The notes beneath the pieces were generated by a model. The model worked only from the letters and a program-made list of their open reading frames with translations, was not told where the DNA came from and ran no database searches. Position numbers and translations under genes: made by a program. Below, piece by piece: positions 25,060 to 40,200 of a DNA stretch of 64,000 nucleotides; the stretch's first letter is position 1, and the number at the start of each line of letters is the position of its first letter. Origin of the DNA: Anthopleura xanthogrammica (Eukaryota; Cnidaria; Anthozoa; Actiniaria; Actiniidae); contig OZ025214.1 of the NCBI GenBank assembly GCA_964019055.1, positions 8,866,858 through 8,930,857 of the forward strand, given 5' to 3'.

Positions 25060-28000
25060 CCCATGTTTATCGTATATTTCCTTAGACATTCCTGTGACTG
25101 TAACATATCCAGTGCTTTTGTCATAATATAGTGTGGACTAACGACCTTATTCACCATTGGAGTCTCCTCTAGCTCAGTAACCGAGCGTTCGACTAGAATG
25201 CGGAGGGTCGTGGGGTCGATTCCCATCTGGTGGTAAATATTTTTTTTCTTATTTTTTAAAAGTATAGTACGATCATATACAAATTTCATTCCATCATTAT
25301 ATGCATACCATGTTTATCGTATAATTCCTAAGACATTTCTGTGATGGTAGAATATACAGTACGTTTGTCACAATACAGTGTGGAACAACGAGCTTACTTG
25401 CCATTAGAGGCTTTACTAGCTCAGTGGCAGAATGTCCGATTAGGATACAGAGGGTCCTGGGGTCGATTCCCATTTCGGTCTCAGAATGATTATTTTTTTC
25501 TGAATATTTCAGAGTTTGGTAAAATCATATACACATTTTATTCCATCCTCATACGCATACCATGTTTATCGTATATTTCCATAGACATTTCTGTGACTTT
25601 GGCATGTACAGTACGTTTGTCGCAATATAGAGGGGACCAACGACCTTATTCGCCATTAGAGTTCCCTCTAGATCAGTGCAAGAGCGTTCGACTACCATAC
25701 GGAGGGACTTTTGTTCGATTCCCAGGTGTGGCTAAAATTTATATATTTTTTTTGTTGATTTTAAAGTATGGTACACATATATGATATACATATTTTAGTC
25801 CATCATCATACCCATTCCATGTTTATCGTATATTTTCTAAAACATTTCTGAAACCGTAGCATAAACAATACTTTTGTCACAAAATAAGTGGACAAGCGAT
25901 CTTAATCGCCATTAGTCTCTTCTAGCTTAGAGGCAGGTTGTCGGACTACGATACCGAGCGTCCTGGGTTCGATACCCATCTGGGAGTCAGAAATATTATT
26001 TTTTTCTGATTATTTCAAAGTTTTGTACGATCATATACACATTTCATTCCATCATCATACACATACCATGTTTATCGTATATTTCCTTAGACATTCCTGT
26101 GACTGTAACATATCCAGTGCTTTTGTCATAATATAGTGTGGACTAACGACCTTATTCACCATTGGAGTCTCCTCTAGCTCAGTAACCTAGCGTTCGACTA
26201 GAATGCGGAGGGTCGTGGGGTCGATTCCCATCTGGTGGTAAATATTTTTTTTCTTATTTTTTAAAAGTATAGTACGATCATATACAAATTTCATTCCATC
26301 ATCATATGCATACCATGTTTATCGTATAATTCCTAAGACATTTCTGTGATGGTAGAATATACAGTACGTTTGTCACAATACAGTGTGGACCAACGAGCTT
26401 ACTTGCCATTAGAGGCTTTACTAGCTCAGTGGCAGAATGTCCGATTAGGATACAGAGGGTCCTGGGGTCGATTCCCATTTCGGTCTCAGAATGATTATTT
26501 TTTTCTGAATATTTCAGAGTTTGGTAAAATCATATACACATTTTATTCCATCCTCATACGCATACCATGTTTATCGTATATTTCCATAGACATTTCTGTG
26601 ACTTTGGCATGTACAGTACGTTTGTCGCAATATAGTGGGGACCAACGACCTTATTCGCCATTAGAGTTCCCTCTAGATCAGTGCAAGAGCGTTCGACTAC
26701 CATACGGAGGGACTTTTGTTCGATTCCCAGGTGTGGCTAAAATTTATATATTTTTTTTGTTGATTTTAAAGTATGGTACACATATATGATATACATATTT
26801 TAGTCCATCATCATACCCATTCCATGTTTATCGTATATTTTCTGAGACATTTCTGAAACCGTAGCATAAACAATACTTTTGTCACAAAATAAGTGGACAA
26901 GCGATCTTAATCGCCATTAGTCTCTTCTAGCTTAGAGGCAGGTTGTCGGACTACGATACCGAGCGTCCTGGGTTCGATACCCATCTGGGAGTCAGAAATA
27001 TTATTTTTTTCTGATTATTTCAAAGTTTTGTACGATCATATACACATTTCATTCCATCATCATACACATACCAAGTTTATCGTATATCTCCTTAGACATT
27101 GCTGTGACTTTAGCAAATACAGTACGTTTGTTGCAATATAGTGGGGACCAACGACCTTATTCGCCACTAGAGTATCCTCTAGCTCAGTGCGAGAGCGTTC
27201 GACTACGATACGAAGGGAACTTTGTTCGATTCCCAGGTGTAGCTAAATTTTATTTATTTTTTCTGTTGATTTTAAAGTATGGTACGATCATATACATATT
27301 TTTTCCATCATCATACCCATACCATGTTTATGGTATATTTCTTTAGACATTTCATAAACTGTAGCATATACAGTACTTTTGTCACAATATAGTGTGGACA
27401 AACGATCTTACTGGCCATTAGTCTCTTCTAGCTCAGTAGCAGGTTGTCCGACTAGGTTACAGAGGGTCCTGGGGTCGATTCCCATTTCGGTCTCAGAATG
27501 ATTATTTTTTTCTGAATATTTCAGAGTTTGGTAAAATCATATACACATTTTATTCCATCCTCATACGCATACCATGTTTATCGTATATTTCCATAGACAT
27601 TTCTGTGACTTTGGCATGTACAGTACGTTTGTCGCAATATAGTGGGGACCAACGACCTTATTCGCCATTAGAGTTCCCTCTAGATCAGTGCAAGAGCGTT
27701 CGACTACCATACGGAGGGACTTTTGTTCGATTCCCAGGTGTGGCTAAAATTTATATATTTTTTTTGTTGATTTTAAAGTATGGTACACATATATGATATA
27801 CATATTTTAGTCCATCATCATACCCATTCCATGTTTATCGTATATTTTCTGAGACATTTCTGAAACCGTAGCATAAACAATACTTTTGTCACAAAATAAG
27901 TGGACAAGCGATCTTAATCGCCATTAGTCTCTTCTAGCTTAGAGGCAGGTTGTCGGACTACGATACCGAGCGTCCTGGGTTCGATACCCATCTGGGAGTC

Positions 28001-30100
28001 AGAAATATTATTTTTTTCTGATTATTTCAAAGTTTTGTACGATCATATACACATTTCATTCCATCATCATACACATACCATGTTTATCGTATATTTCCTT
28101 AAACATTCCTGTGACTGTAACATATCCAGTGCTTTTGTCATAATATAGTGTGGACTAACGACCTTATTCACCATTGGAGTCTCCTCTAGCTCAGTAACCT
28201 AGCGTTCGACTAGAATGCGGAGGGTCGTGGGGTCGATTCCCATCTGGTGGTAAATATTTTTTTTCTTATTTTTTAAAAGTATAGTACGATCATATACAAA
28301 TTTCATTCCATCATCATATGCATACCATGTTTATCGTATAATTCCTAAGACATTTCTGTGATGGTAGAATATACAGTACGTTTGTCACAATACAGTGTGG
28401 ACCAACGAGCTTACTTGCCATTAGAGGCTTTACTAGCTCAGTGGCAGAATGTCCGATTAGGATACAGAGGGTCCTGGGGTCGATTCCCATTTCGGTCTCA
28501 GAATGATTATTTTTTTCTGAATATTTCAGAGTTTGGTAAAATCATATACACATTTTATTCCATCCTCATACGCATACCATGTTTATCGTATATTTCCATA
28601 GACATTTCTGTGACTTTGGCATGTACAGTACGTTTGTCGCAATATAGTGGGGACCAACGACCTTATTCGCCATTAGAGTTCCCTCTAGATCAGTGCAAGA
28701 GCGTTCGACTACCATACGGAGGGACTTTTGTTCGATTCCCAGGTGTGGCTAAAATTTATATATTTTTTTTGTTGATTTTAAAGTATGGTACACATATATG
28801 ATATACATATTTTAGTCCATCATCATACCCATTCCATGTTTATCGTATATTTTCTGAGACATTTCTGAAACCGTAGCATAAACAATACTTTTGTCACAAA
28901 ATAAGTGGACAAGCGATCTTAATCGCCATTAGTCTCTTCTAGCTTAGAGGCAGGTTGTCGGACTACGATACCGAGCGTCCTGGGTTCGATACCCATCTGG
29001 GAGTCAGAAATATTATTTTTTTCTGATTATTTCAAAGTTTTGTACGATCATATACACATTTCATTCCATCATCATACACATACCATGTTTATCGTATATT
29101 TCCTTAAACATTCCTGTGACTGTAACATATCCAGTGCTTTTGTCATAATATAGTGTGGACTAACGACCTTATTCACCATTGGAGTCTCCTCTAGCTCAGT
29201 AACCTAGCGTTCGACTAGAATGCGGAGGGTCGTGGGGTCGATTCCCATCTGGTGGTAAATATTTTTTTTCTTATTTTTTAAAAGTATAGTACGATCATAT
29301 ACAAATTTCATTCCATCATCATATGCATACCATGTTTATCGTATAATTCCTAAGACATTTCTGTGATGGTAGAATATACAGTACGTTTGTCACAATACAG
29401 TGTGGACCAACGAGCTTACTTGCCATTAGAGGCTTTACTAGCTCAGTGGCAGAATGTCCGATTAGGATACAGAGGGTCCTGGGGTCGATTCCCATTTCGG
29501 TCTCAGAATGATTATTTTTTTCTGAATATTTCAGAGTTTGGTAAAATCATATACACATTTTATTCCATCCTCATACGCATACCATGTTTATCGTATATTT
29601 CCATAGACATTTCTGTGACTTTGGCATGTACAGTACGTTTGTCGCAATATAGTGGGGACCAACGACCTTATTCGCCATTAGAGGTCCCTCTAGATCAGTG
29701 CAAGAGCGTTCGACTACCATACGGAGGGACTTTTGTTCGATTCCCAGGTGTGGCTAAAATTTATATATTTTTTTTGTTGATTTTAAAGTATGGTACACAT
29801 ATATGATATACATATTTTAGTCCATCATCATACCCATTCCATGTTTATCGTATATTTTCTGAGACATTTCTGAAACCGTAGCATAAACAATACTTTTGTC
29901 ACAAAATAAGTGGACAAGCGATCTTAATCGCCATTAGTCTCTTCTAGCTTAGAGGCAGGTTGTCGGACTACGATACCGAGCGTCCTGGGTTCGATACCCA
30001 TCTGGGAGTCAGAAATATTATTTTTTTCTGATTATTTCAAAGTTTTGTACGATCATATACACATTTCATTCCATCATCATACACATACCAAGTTTATCGT
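25060..30100 (+). repeat. Higher-order repeat of about 1005 bp (4 units)
   Basis: Nearly identical segments start at 25341, 26346, 28358 and 29363, that is at one or two times about 1005 bp. Differences within a pair are a few bases per kilobase, much less than between neighbouring 251-bp units, so groups of four units were copied together. Confidence 0.8.
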
Positions 30101-31119
30101 ATATCTCCTTAGACATTGCTGTGACTTTAGCAAATACAGTACAATTGTTGCAATATAGTGGGGACCAACGACCTTATTCGCCACTAGAGTATCCTCTAGC
30201 TCAGTGCGAGAGCGTTCGACTACGATACGAAGGGAACTTTGTTCGATTCCCAGGTGTAGCTAAATTTTATTTATTTTTTTTGTTGATTTTAATGTATGGT
30301 ACGATCATATACATATTTTTTCCATCATCATACCCATACCATGTTTATGGTATATTTCTTTAGACATTTCATAAACTGTAGCACATACAGTACTTTTGTC
30401 ACAATATAGTGTGGACAAACGATCTTACTGGCCATTAGTCTCTTCTAGCTCAGTAGCAGGTTGTCCGACTAGGTTACAGAGGGTCCTGGGGTCGATTCCC
30501 ATTTCGGTCTCAGTATGATTATTTTTTTCTGAATATTTCAGAGTTTGGTAAAATCATATACACATTTTATTCCATCCTCATACGCATACCATGTTTATCG
30601 TATATTTCCATAGACATTTCTGTGACTTTGGCATGTACAGTACGTTTGTCGCAATATAGTGGGGACCAACGACCTTATTCGCCATTAGAGTTCCCTCTAG
30701 ATCAGTGCAAAAGCGTTCGACTACGATACGAAGGGAACTTTGTTCGATTCCCAGGTGTAGCTAAATTTTATTTATTTTTTCTGTTGATTTTAAAGTATGG
30801 TACGATCATATACATATTTTTTCCATCATCATACCCATACCATGTTTATGGTATATTTCTTTAGACATTTCATAAACTGTAGCATATACAGTACTTTTGT
30901 CACAATATAGTGTGGACAAACGATCTTACTGGCCATTAGTCTCTTCTAGCTCAGTAGCAGGTTGTCCGACTAGGTTACAGAGGGTCCTGGGGTCGATTCC
31001 CATTTCGGTCTCAGAATGATTATTTTTTTCTGAATATTTCAGAGTTTGGTAAAATCATATACACATTTTATTCCATCCTCATACGCATACCATGTTTATC
31101 GTATATTTCCATAGACATT

Positions 31120-34100
31120 TCTGTGACTTTGGCATGTACAGTACGTTTGTCGCAATATAGTGGGGACCAACGACCTTATTCGCCATTAGAGTTCCCTCTA
31201 GATCAGTGCAAAAGCGTTCGACTACCATACGGAGGGACGTTTGTTCGATTCCCAGGTGTGGCTAAAATTTATATATATTTTTTGTTGATTTTAAAGTATG
31301 GTACACATATATGATATACATATTTTAGTCCATCATCATACCCATTCCATGTTTATCGTATATTTTCTGAGACATTTCTGAAACCGTAGCATAAACAATA
31401 CTTTTGTCACAAAATAAGTGGACAAGCGATCTTAATCGCCATTAGTCTCTTCTAGCTTAGAGGCAGGTTGTCGGACTACGATACCGAGCGTCCTGGGTTC
31501 GATACCCATCTGGGAGTCAGAAATATTATTTTTTTCTGATTATTTCAAAGTTTTGTACGATCATATACACATTTCATTCCATCATCATACACATACCAAA
31601 TTTATCGTATATCTCCTTAGACATTGCTGTGACTTTAGCAAATACAGTACGTTTGTTGCAATATAGTGGGGACCAACGACCTTATTCGCCACTAGAGTAT
31701 CCTCTAGCTCAGTGCGAGAGCGTTCGACTACGATACGAAGGGAACTTTGTTCGATTCCCAGGTGTAGCTAAATTTTATTTATTTTTTCTGTTGATTTTAA
31801 AGTATGGTACGATCATATACATATTTTTTCCATCATCATACCCATACCATGTTTATGGTATATTTCTTTAGACATTTCATAAACTGTAGCATATACAGTA
31901 CTTTTGTCACAATATAGTGTGGACAAACGATCTTACTGGCCATTAGTCTCTTCTAGCTCAGTGGCAGGTTGTCCGACTAGGTTACCGAACGTCCTGGGGT
32001 CGATTTCCATCTGGGCGTCAGAAATTTTTTTTTCTGATTATTTCACCGTATTTCACCAAACGATCATATACAAATTTCGTTCCATTACATACGCATACCA
32101 TGTTCATCGTATATTTTCATAGAACTTTCTGTGACTTTAGCATATAAAGTACGTTTTTCGCAATAGAGTGGGGAGTAACGACTTTATTCGCCATTAGGGT
32201 CTCCTCTAGCTCAGTGGCGGAGGTTCCGACTAGCATACGGAGGGTCCTGGGGTCAATTCCCATCTGGGCGTCAGAAATATTATTTTTTTCTGATTATTTC
32301 AAAGTTTGGTTCGATCACATACACATTTCATTCCATCTTCATACGCATAATTTGTTTATCGTATATTTCCATAGACATTTCCGTAACTTTAGCATATACA
32401 GTACGATTGTCGCAATAAAGTGGGGACCAACGAACTTATTTGCCACTAGAGTATCCTCTAGCTCAGTGCGAGAGCGTTCGACTACAATACGGAGGGTCGT
32501 GGGGTCGTTTTCCATCTGGGTCTCAGAATTACTATTTTTTTCTAATAATTTTACAGTTCGGTACGATCATATACACATTTCATACATCATCATATCCATA
32601 TCATGTTGATCGTATATTTCCTTAGACATTTCTGTGACTGTAGCATATACAGTACTTTTGTCGCATTATAGTAGGGACCAACGACCTTATTCGACATTAG
32701 AGTCTACTCTAGCTCAAGGCGAGAGCGTTCGACTACGATACGGAGGGAACTTTGTTCGATTCCCAGCTGTAGCTAAAATTTATTTAATTTTTTCTGTTGA
32801 TTTTAAAGTATGGTACGATCATATACATATTTTATTCCATCATCATACCCATACCATGTTTATGGTATATTTCTTTAGACATTACATAAACTGTAGCATA
32901 TACAGTACTTTTGTCACAATATAGTGTGGACAAACGATCTTACTGGCCATTAGTCTCTTCTAGCTCAGTAGCAGGTTGTCCGACTAGGTTACAGAGGGTC
33001 CTGGGGTCGATTCCCATTTCGGTCTCAGAATGATTATTTTTTTCTGAATATTTCAGAGTTTGGTAAAATCATATACACATTTTATTCCATCCTCATACGC
33101 ATACCATGTTTATCGTATATTTCCATAGACATTTCTGTGACTTTGGCATGTACAGTACGTTTGTCGCAATATAGTGGGGACCAACGACCTTATTCGCCAT
33201 TAGAGTTCCCTCTAGATCAGTGCAAAAGCGTTCGACTACCATACGGAGGGACGTTTGTTCGATTCCCAGGTGTGGCTAAAATTTATATATTTTTTTTGTT
33301 GATTTTAAAGTATGGTACACATATATGATATACATATTTTAGTCCATCATCATACCCATTCCATGTTTATCGTATATTTTCTGAGACATTTCTGAAACCG
33401 TAGCATAAACAATACTTTTGTCACAAAATAAGTGGACAAGCGATCTTAATCGCCATTAGTCTCTTCTAGCTTAGAGGCAGGTTGTCGGACTACGATACCG
33501 AGCGTCCTGGGTTCGATACCCATCTGGGAGTCAGAAATATTATTTTTTTCTGATTATTTCAAAGTTTTGTACGATCATATACACATTTCATTCCATCATC
33601 ATACACATACCAAATTTATCGTATATCTCCTTAGACATTGCTGTGACTTTAGCAAATACAGTACGTTTGTTGCAATATAGTGGGGACCAACGACCTTATT
33701 CGCCACTAGAGTATCCTCTAGCTCAGTGCGAGAGCGTTCGACTACGATACGAAGGGAACTTTGTTCGATTCCCAGGTGTAGCTAAATTTTATTTATTTTT
33801 TCTGTTGATTTTAAAGTATGGTACGATCATATACATATTTTTTCCATCATCATACCCATACCATGTTTATGGTATATTTCTTTAGACATTTCATAAACTG
33901 TAGCATATACAGTACTTTTGTCACAATATAGTGTGGACAAACGATCTTACTGGCCATTAGTCTCTTCTAGCTCAGTGGCAGGTTGTCCGACTAGGTTACC
34001 GAACGTCCTGGGGTCGATTTCCATCTGGGCGTCAGAAATTTTTTTTTCTGATTATTTCACCGTATTTCACCGTACGATCATATACAAATTTCGTTCCATT

Positions 34101-35950
34101 ACATACGCATACCATGTTCATCGTATATTTTCATAGAACTTTCTGTGACTTTAGCATATAAAGTACGTTTTTCGCAATATAGTGGGGAGTAACGACTTTA
34201 TTCGCCATTAGGGTCTCCTCTAGCTCAGTGGCGGAGGTTCCGACTAGCATACGGAGGGTCCTGGGGTCAATTCCCATCTGGGCGTCAGAAATATTATTTT
34301 TTTCTGATTATTTCAAAGTTTGGTTCGATCACATACACATTTCATTCCATCTTCATACGCATAATTTGTTTATCGTATATTTCCATAGACATTTCCGTAA
34401 CTTTAGCATATACAGTACGATTGTCGCAATAAAGTGGGGACCAACGAACTTATTTGCCACTAGAGTATCCTCTAGCTCAGTGCGAGAGCGTTCGACTACA
34501 ATACGGAGGGTCGTGGGGTCGTTTTCCATCTGGGTCTCAGAATTACTATTTTTTTTCTAATAATTTTACAGTTCGGTACGATCATATACACATTTCATAC
34601 ATCATCATATCCATATCATGTTGATCGTATATTTCCTTAGACATTTCTGTGACTGTAGCATATACAGTACTTTTGTCGCATTATAGTAGGGACCAACGAC
34701 CTTATTCGACATTAGAGTCTACTCTAGCTCAAGGCGAGAGCGTTCTACTACGATACGGAGGGAACTTTGTTCGATTCCCAGCTGTAGCTAAAATTTATTT
34801 AATTTTTTCTGTTGATTTTAAAGTATGGTACGATCATATACATATTTTATTCCATCATCATACCCATACCATGTTTATGGTATATTTCTTTAGACATTTC
34901 ATAAACTGTAGCATATACAGTACTTTTGTCACAATATAGTGTGGACAAACGATCTTACTGGCCATTAGTCTCTTCTAGCTCAGTAGCAGGTTGTCCGACT
35001 AGGTTACAGAGGGTCCTGGGGTCGATTCCCATTTCGGTCTCAGAATGATTATTTTTTTCTGAATATTTCAGAGTTTGGTAAAATCATATACACATTTTAT
35101 TCCATCCTCATACGCATACCATGTTTATCGTATATTTCCATAGACATTTCTGTGACTTTGGCATGTACAGTACGTTTGTCGCAATATAGTGGGGACCAAC
35201 GACCTTATTCGCCATTAGAGTTCCCTCTAGATCAGTGCAAAAGCGTTCGACTACCATACGGAGGGACGTTTGTTCGATTCCCAGGTGTGGCTAAAATTTA
35301 TATATTTTTTTTGTTGATTTTAAAGTATGGTACACATATATGATATACATATTTTAGTCCATCATCATACCCATTCCATGTTTATCGTATATTTTCTGAG
35401 ACATTTCTGAAACCGTAGCATAAACAATACTTTTGTCACAAAATAAGTGGACAAGCGATCTTAATCGCCATTAGTCTCTTCTAGCTTAGAGGCAGGTTGT
35501 CGGACTACGATACCGAGCGTCCTGGGTTCGATACCCATCTGGGAGTCAGAAATATTATTTTTTTCTGATTATTTCAAAGTTTTGTACGATCATATACACA
35601 TTTCATTCCATCATCATACACATACCAAATTTATCGTATATCTCCTTAGACATTGCTGTGACTTTAGCAAATACAGTACGTTTGTTGCAATATAGTGGGG
35701 ACCAACGACCTTATTCGCCACTAGAGTATCCTCTAGCTCAGTGCGAGAGCGTTCGACTACGATACGGAGGGAACTTTGTTCGATTCCCAGCTGTAGCTAA
35801 AATTTATTTAATTTTTTCTGTTGATTTTAAAGTATGGTACGATCATATACATATTTTATTCCATCATCATACCCATACCATGTTTATGGTATATTTCTTT
35901 AGACATTACATAAACTGTAGCATATACAGTACTTTTGTCACAATATAGTG
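31120..35950 (+). repeat. Higher-order repeat of about 2014 bp (8 units)
   Basis: Matching units start at 31123, 33137 and 35152, and again at 31629, 33643 and 35658, a spacing of 2014-2015 bp. This is a longer higher-order period than in the block to the left. Confidence 0.8.
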
Positions 35951-36475
35951 TGGACAAACGATCTTACTGGCCATTAGTCTCTTCTAGCTCAGTAGCAGGT
36001 TGTCCGACTAGGTTACCGAGCGTCCTGGGGTCGATTTCCATCTGGGCGTCAGAAATTTTTTTTCTTCTGATTATTTAACCGTATGATACGATCATATACA
36101 AATTTCGTTCCATCATCATACGCATACCATGTTCATCGTATATTTTCATAGAAATTTCTGTGACTTTAGCATATACAGTACGTTTGTCACAATACAGTGT
36201 GGACGAACGACCTTACTCGTTATTAGAGTCTGCTCTAGCTCAGTGTCTGATTGTCCGACAAGAATCCCAAGAGTCCTGGGATCGATTCTAATCTGGGCCT
36301 CAAAATTATAATTTTTTTCTGATTATTTCACAGTTTGGTACGATCACATATATATTTAATTCCAACATCATACCCATGCCATGTTTATCGTATATCTCCC
36401 TAGACATTTCTGTGACTGTAGGATATACAGTTTGTCACAATATAGTGTTGAAGAACGACCTAATTTGCATACTAT

Positions 36476-37255
36476 TTAGTAATTTGCATGTTTTTTGTTG
36501 GATTGTATAACTTTTGCTAAGTTCTATAGTTTTCCTAATCGCATAATTTTTCTTAAAGTGCATAATTGTTCATAATTTGCAAAATTGTTTATAATTTGCA
36601 TAATTTTTTACTAATTTCCATAAATTTTCCTAATTTGCCTAGTTTCCGTAATTTTTCCTAATTTGCATAATGTTTTCTAACTTGGAAAATTTTTCTAAGT
36701 TGAATAATTTTTCCTAATTTAGATAATTTTTCCTAATTTGAATAATTTTTTCTAATTGGTATAATTTTCCTAGTTTCCATAATTTTGATAAATTTTATAA
36801 TTTTTCCAAATTTGCAAAATTTTCCTAATTTACATAATTATCATATTTTTTCTGATTATCTTTTTTTTAATCTATTTTGCATATTTTGCTAATTTGTATA
36901 ATTTTACCTGATTTGCATAATTTTTACTAATATGTATAATTTTCCTAATTTTTTTGTAAATTCCATATTTTTTCCTAATCTTCATTTTTTTGGGCTAAGT
37001 TGAATAATATTTTCTAATTTGCATAGTTTTTCCTAATTAATATAATTTTTTTAATTTTTTCCTCTTATTTTTAATTTTGCCTAGTTTTCATAATTTTAAG
37101 AATTTGTATAATCCTTTTCTTTTATTATTTTTTCTAATTTCTATTATTTTTCCCAATTTTTTTTTATTTTACATATTTTTTCAATCTCCATATTTTCTCC
37201 TAATTCTAATAACATTTTCTTATTTGGATACTTTTTCTTATGTATGTTTTTACTG
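36476..37255 (+). repeat. AT-rich short tandem repeat, left arm
   Basis: Degenerate repeats of about 18-21 bp around cctaatttgcataattttt. The inverted form occupies 41986-42806. No gene is present. Confidence 0.8.
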
Positions 37256-40200
37256 ATCACGAAGGTTTCAAGAGAGAATAGGACCTTTTTTTGAGAAAAC
37301 GAAAACTTTCGTTTTAAAAAAATCTTTTGTATGAAATGCGTCAATTTAGTGTATTTTGGTTTAAACGTTACCTCTGAAGTGCGTTTTTGCTGATAAAGGG
37401 GTTTTTTTTGAAGAAAACGATATGTATTTCTTTAAAGTGGCCCTTTTTTGTTTTCAAACAATCTGTTAGTAAAAGCAGGTTTATTTTGTCTATTTTGCTT
37501 AAAACACATCCCTTCATGCGTAGGGACATTTTTGATGATTATCTGATCTTTTTAAAAAAATTAAAAAGTATAACTAAAAAAAAGACTTTTAACGTTTAAA
37601 AAGAACCTTTTTCTAAAAGCGCGTTAATTTCGTTTATTTTGCTTAAAAGCTATTCATTTACGTAGAATAGACGTTTTTGAGGTTAAAAGTACCTTTTTCG
37701 TTTTTAAAAATTCTTTTGGTAAAAGAGGGTTAATTTTTGTATGATGCTTAAAACGTATCTTCTCACTTCTAACTGATATTTTTGGTGTTAATTACCTATT
37801 TGAAGAAAACGGAAGGTATTGGTGTAAACGGGCATTTTTTCGTTTTAAAACAATCTTTTTGTAAAAGGGCGTTACTTTTGTGTATTATGCTTAAAACGTG
37901 TCCCTTCACCCCTAACGCACATTTTTAGTGTTAATTGGTCCTATTTAGAGAAAACGAAAGATATTACTTTAAACTGGCCTTTTGTCGTTTTAAAACAATC
38001 TTTTGGTGAAAGGGCGTTAATTTTGTGTATTATGCTTAAACGTGTCCCTTTACCCGTAACGCACATTTTTGTTGTGAATGGGACCTATTTGGAGAAAAAG
38101 GTTGGTATTGCTTTAAACTGACTCTCTTTGTCGTTTTAAAACAATTTTTTGGTGAATGCGGGTTAATTTTTTGTATTATACTTAAAAAGTAACCTTTTAC
38201 CCCTGACAGACAGTTTTAGTGTTAAGGGAACCTATTTAGAGAAAACGGAAGGTATTGCTGTAAACGGGCATTTTTTCGTTTTAAAACAATCTTTTATTAA
38301 AAGGGCGTTACTTTTGTGTATTAAGCTTTAAACGTGTCCCTTTACTCCTAAGGGACATTTTTGGCGTTAATGGGACCTATTTGAAGAAAACGGAAGGTCT
38401 CTCTCTAAACTGGCTCTTTGTTGTTTAAAAACAATGTTTTAGTGAATGCGGGTTAATTTTTTTGTATTATACTTAAAACGTGTCATTGTACTCCTAACGG
38501 ACATTTTTGGTGAAAATGGAAGGTATTGCTCTTTAAACTGGCCATGTGTTATTTTAAAACAATCTTTTGGTGAAAGGGCGTTACTTTTGTGTAATATGCT
38601 TAGAACGTGTCATTTTACACCTAACGGACGTTTATGGCGTTAATGGGACATTTTTGGTGAAAATAAAAGGTATTGCTCTAAACTGGCTCTTTGTCGTTTT
38701 AAAACAATCGTTTGGTGAAAGGGCGTTACTTTTGTGTATTATGCTTAAAACGTGTCACTTTACACCTAACGGACATTTTTGGCGTTAATGGGATATTTTT
38801 GGTGAAAATGGAAGGTATTGCTCTAAACTGGCTCTTTGTCGTTTTAAAACAATCGTTTGGTGAATGAGGGTTAATTTTTTGTATTATACTTAAAACGTGT
38901 CCTTTCACCCCTAACGGACATTTTTAATGTTAATGGGACCTATTTGGAAAAAACGGAAGGTATTGCTGGAAACAGCCTCTTCGTCGTTTTAAAACAATCG
39001 TTTGGTGAATGCGGGTTAATTTTTTGTATTATACTTAAAACGTAACCTTTCACCCCTAACGGACATTTTAGTGTTAATGGGACCTTATTGCAGAAAACGG
39101 AAGGTATTGCTGTAAACTGCCTCTTTGCCGTTTTAATACAATATTTTAGTGAATGCGGGTTAATTTTTTGTATTATACTTAAATCGTAACCTTTCACCCC
39201 TAACGGACATTTTAGTGTTAATGGGACCTTATTGGAGAAAACGGAAGGTATTGCTGTAAACGGGCATTTTTTTCGTTTTAAAACAATCTTTTTGTAAAAG
39301 GGCGTTACTTTTGTGTATTAAGCTTAAAACGTGTCCCTTTACTCCTAACGGACATTTTTGGCGTTAATGGGACCTATTTGAAGAAAACGGAAGGTCTCTC
39401 TCTAAACTGGCTCTTTGTTGTTTAAAAACAATATTTTAGTGAATGCGGGTTAATTTTTTGTATTATACTTAAAACGTGTCATTGTACTCCTAACGGACAT
39501 TTTTGGTGAAAATGGAAGGTATTGCTCTATAAACTGGCCATGTGTTATTTTAAAACAATCTTTTGGTGAAAGGGCGTTACTTTTGTGTATTATGCTTAAA
39601 ACGTGTCCCTTTACACCTAACGGACATTTTTGGCGTTAATGGGATATTTTTGGTGAAAATGGAAGGTATTGCTCTAAACTGGCTCTTTGTCGTTTTAAAA
39701 CAATCGTTTGGTGAATGAGGGTTAATTTTTTGTATTATACTTAAAACGTGTCCTTTCACCCCTAACGGACATTTTTAATGTTAATGGGACCTATTTGGAA
39801 AAAACGGAAGGTATTGCTGTAAACAGCCTCTTCGTCGTTTTAAAACAATCGTTTGGTGAATGCGGGTTAATTTTTTGTATTATACTTAAAACGTAACCTT
39901 TCACCCCTAACGGACATTTTTAGTATTTATGGTAAAAGGGCGTTACTTTTGTGTTATGCTTAAAACTGTTATGCTTAAAACGTGTCATTGTACTTCTAAG
40001 GCACATTTTTGGTGAAAATGGTAGGTATTGCTCTAAACTGGCCCTGTGTCGTTTTAAAACAATCTTTTGGTGAAAGGGCGTTTCTTTTGTGTATTATTCT
40101 TAAAACGTGTCCCTTTACTCCTAACGGACTTTTTTGGAGTTAATGAGACATTTTTGGTAAAAATAAAAGGTATTGCTCTAAACTGGCTCTTCGTCGTTTT

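Larger units (their letters stand above)
22654..36475 (+). repeat. tRNA-like 251-bp satellite, main direct array (about 55 units)
   Basis: Tandem units of about 251 bp, all in the same orientation as the left block. Each has the tract catatacagtacgtttgtc, a tRNA-like core (A-box ctagctcagtggcagag-type, B-box ggtcgattccc-type), a T run and ttccatcatcatacgcata. Anticodon-position loops vary (ctaggat, ctagaat, ctacgat, ctaccat). Repeated open frames of 60-147 codons are simply the unit read through and recur at the unit or higher-order period; they show no independent protein features. The array ends at 36475 where AT-rich repeats begin. Confidence 0.9.

Noticed and set aside
25341..29806. Recurring open frames of 147 codons in the tRNA-like array
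   Set aside because: They recur exactly at the satellite period, run across tRNA-like cores and T runs, and resemble no protein family. They are satellite translations.
22654..36475. CRISPR array
   Set aside because: Units are about 251 bp and similar throughout, with no short repeats separated by unique spacers, and the context is eukaryotic.
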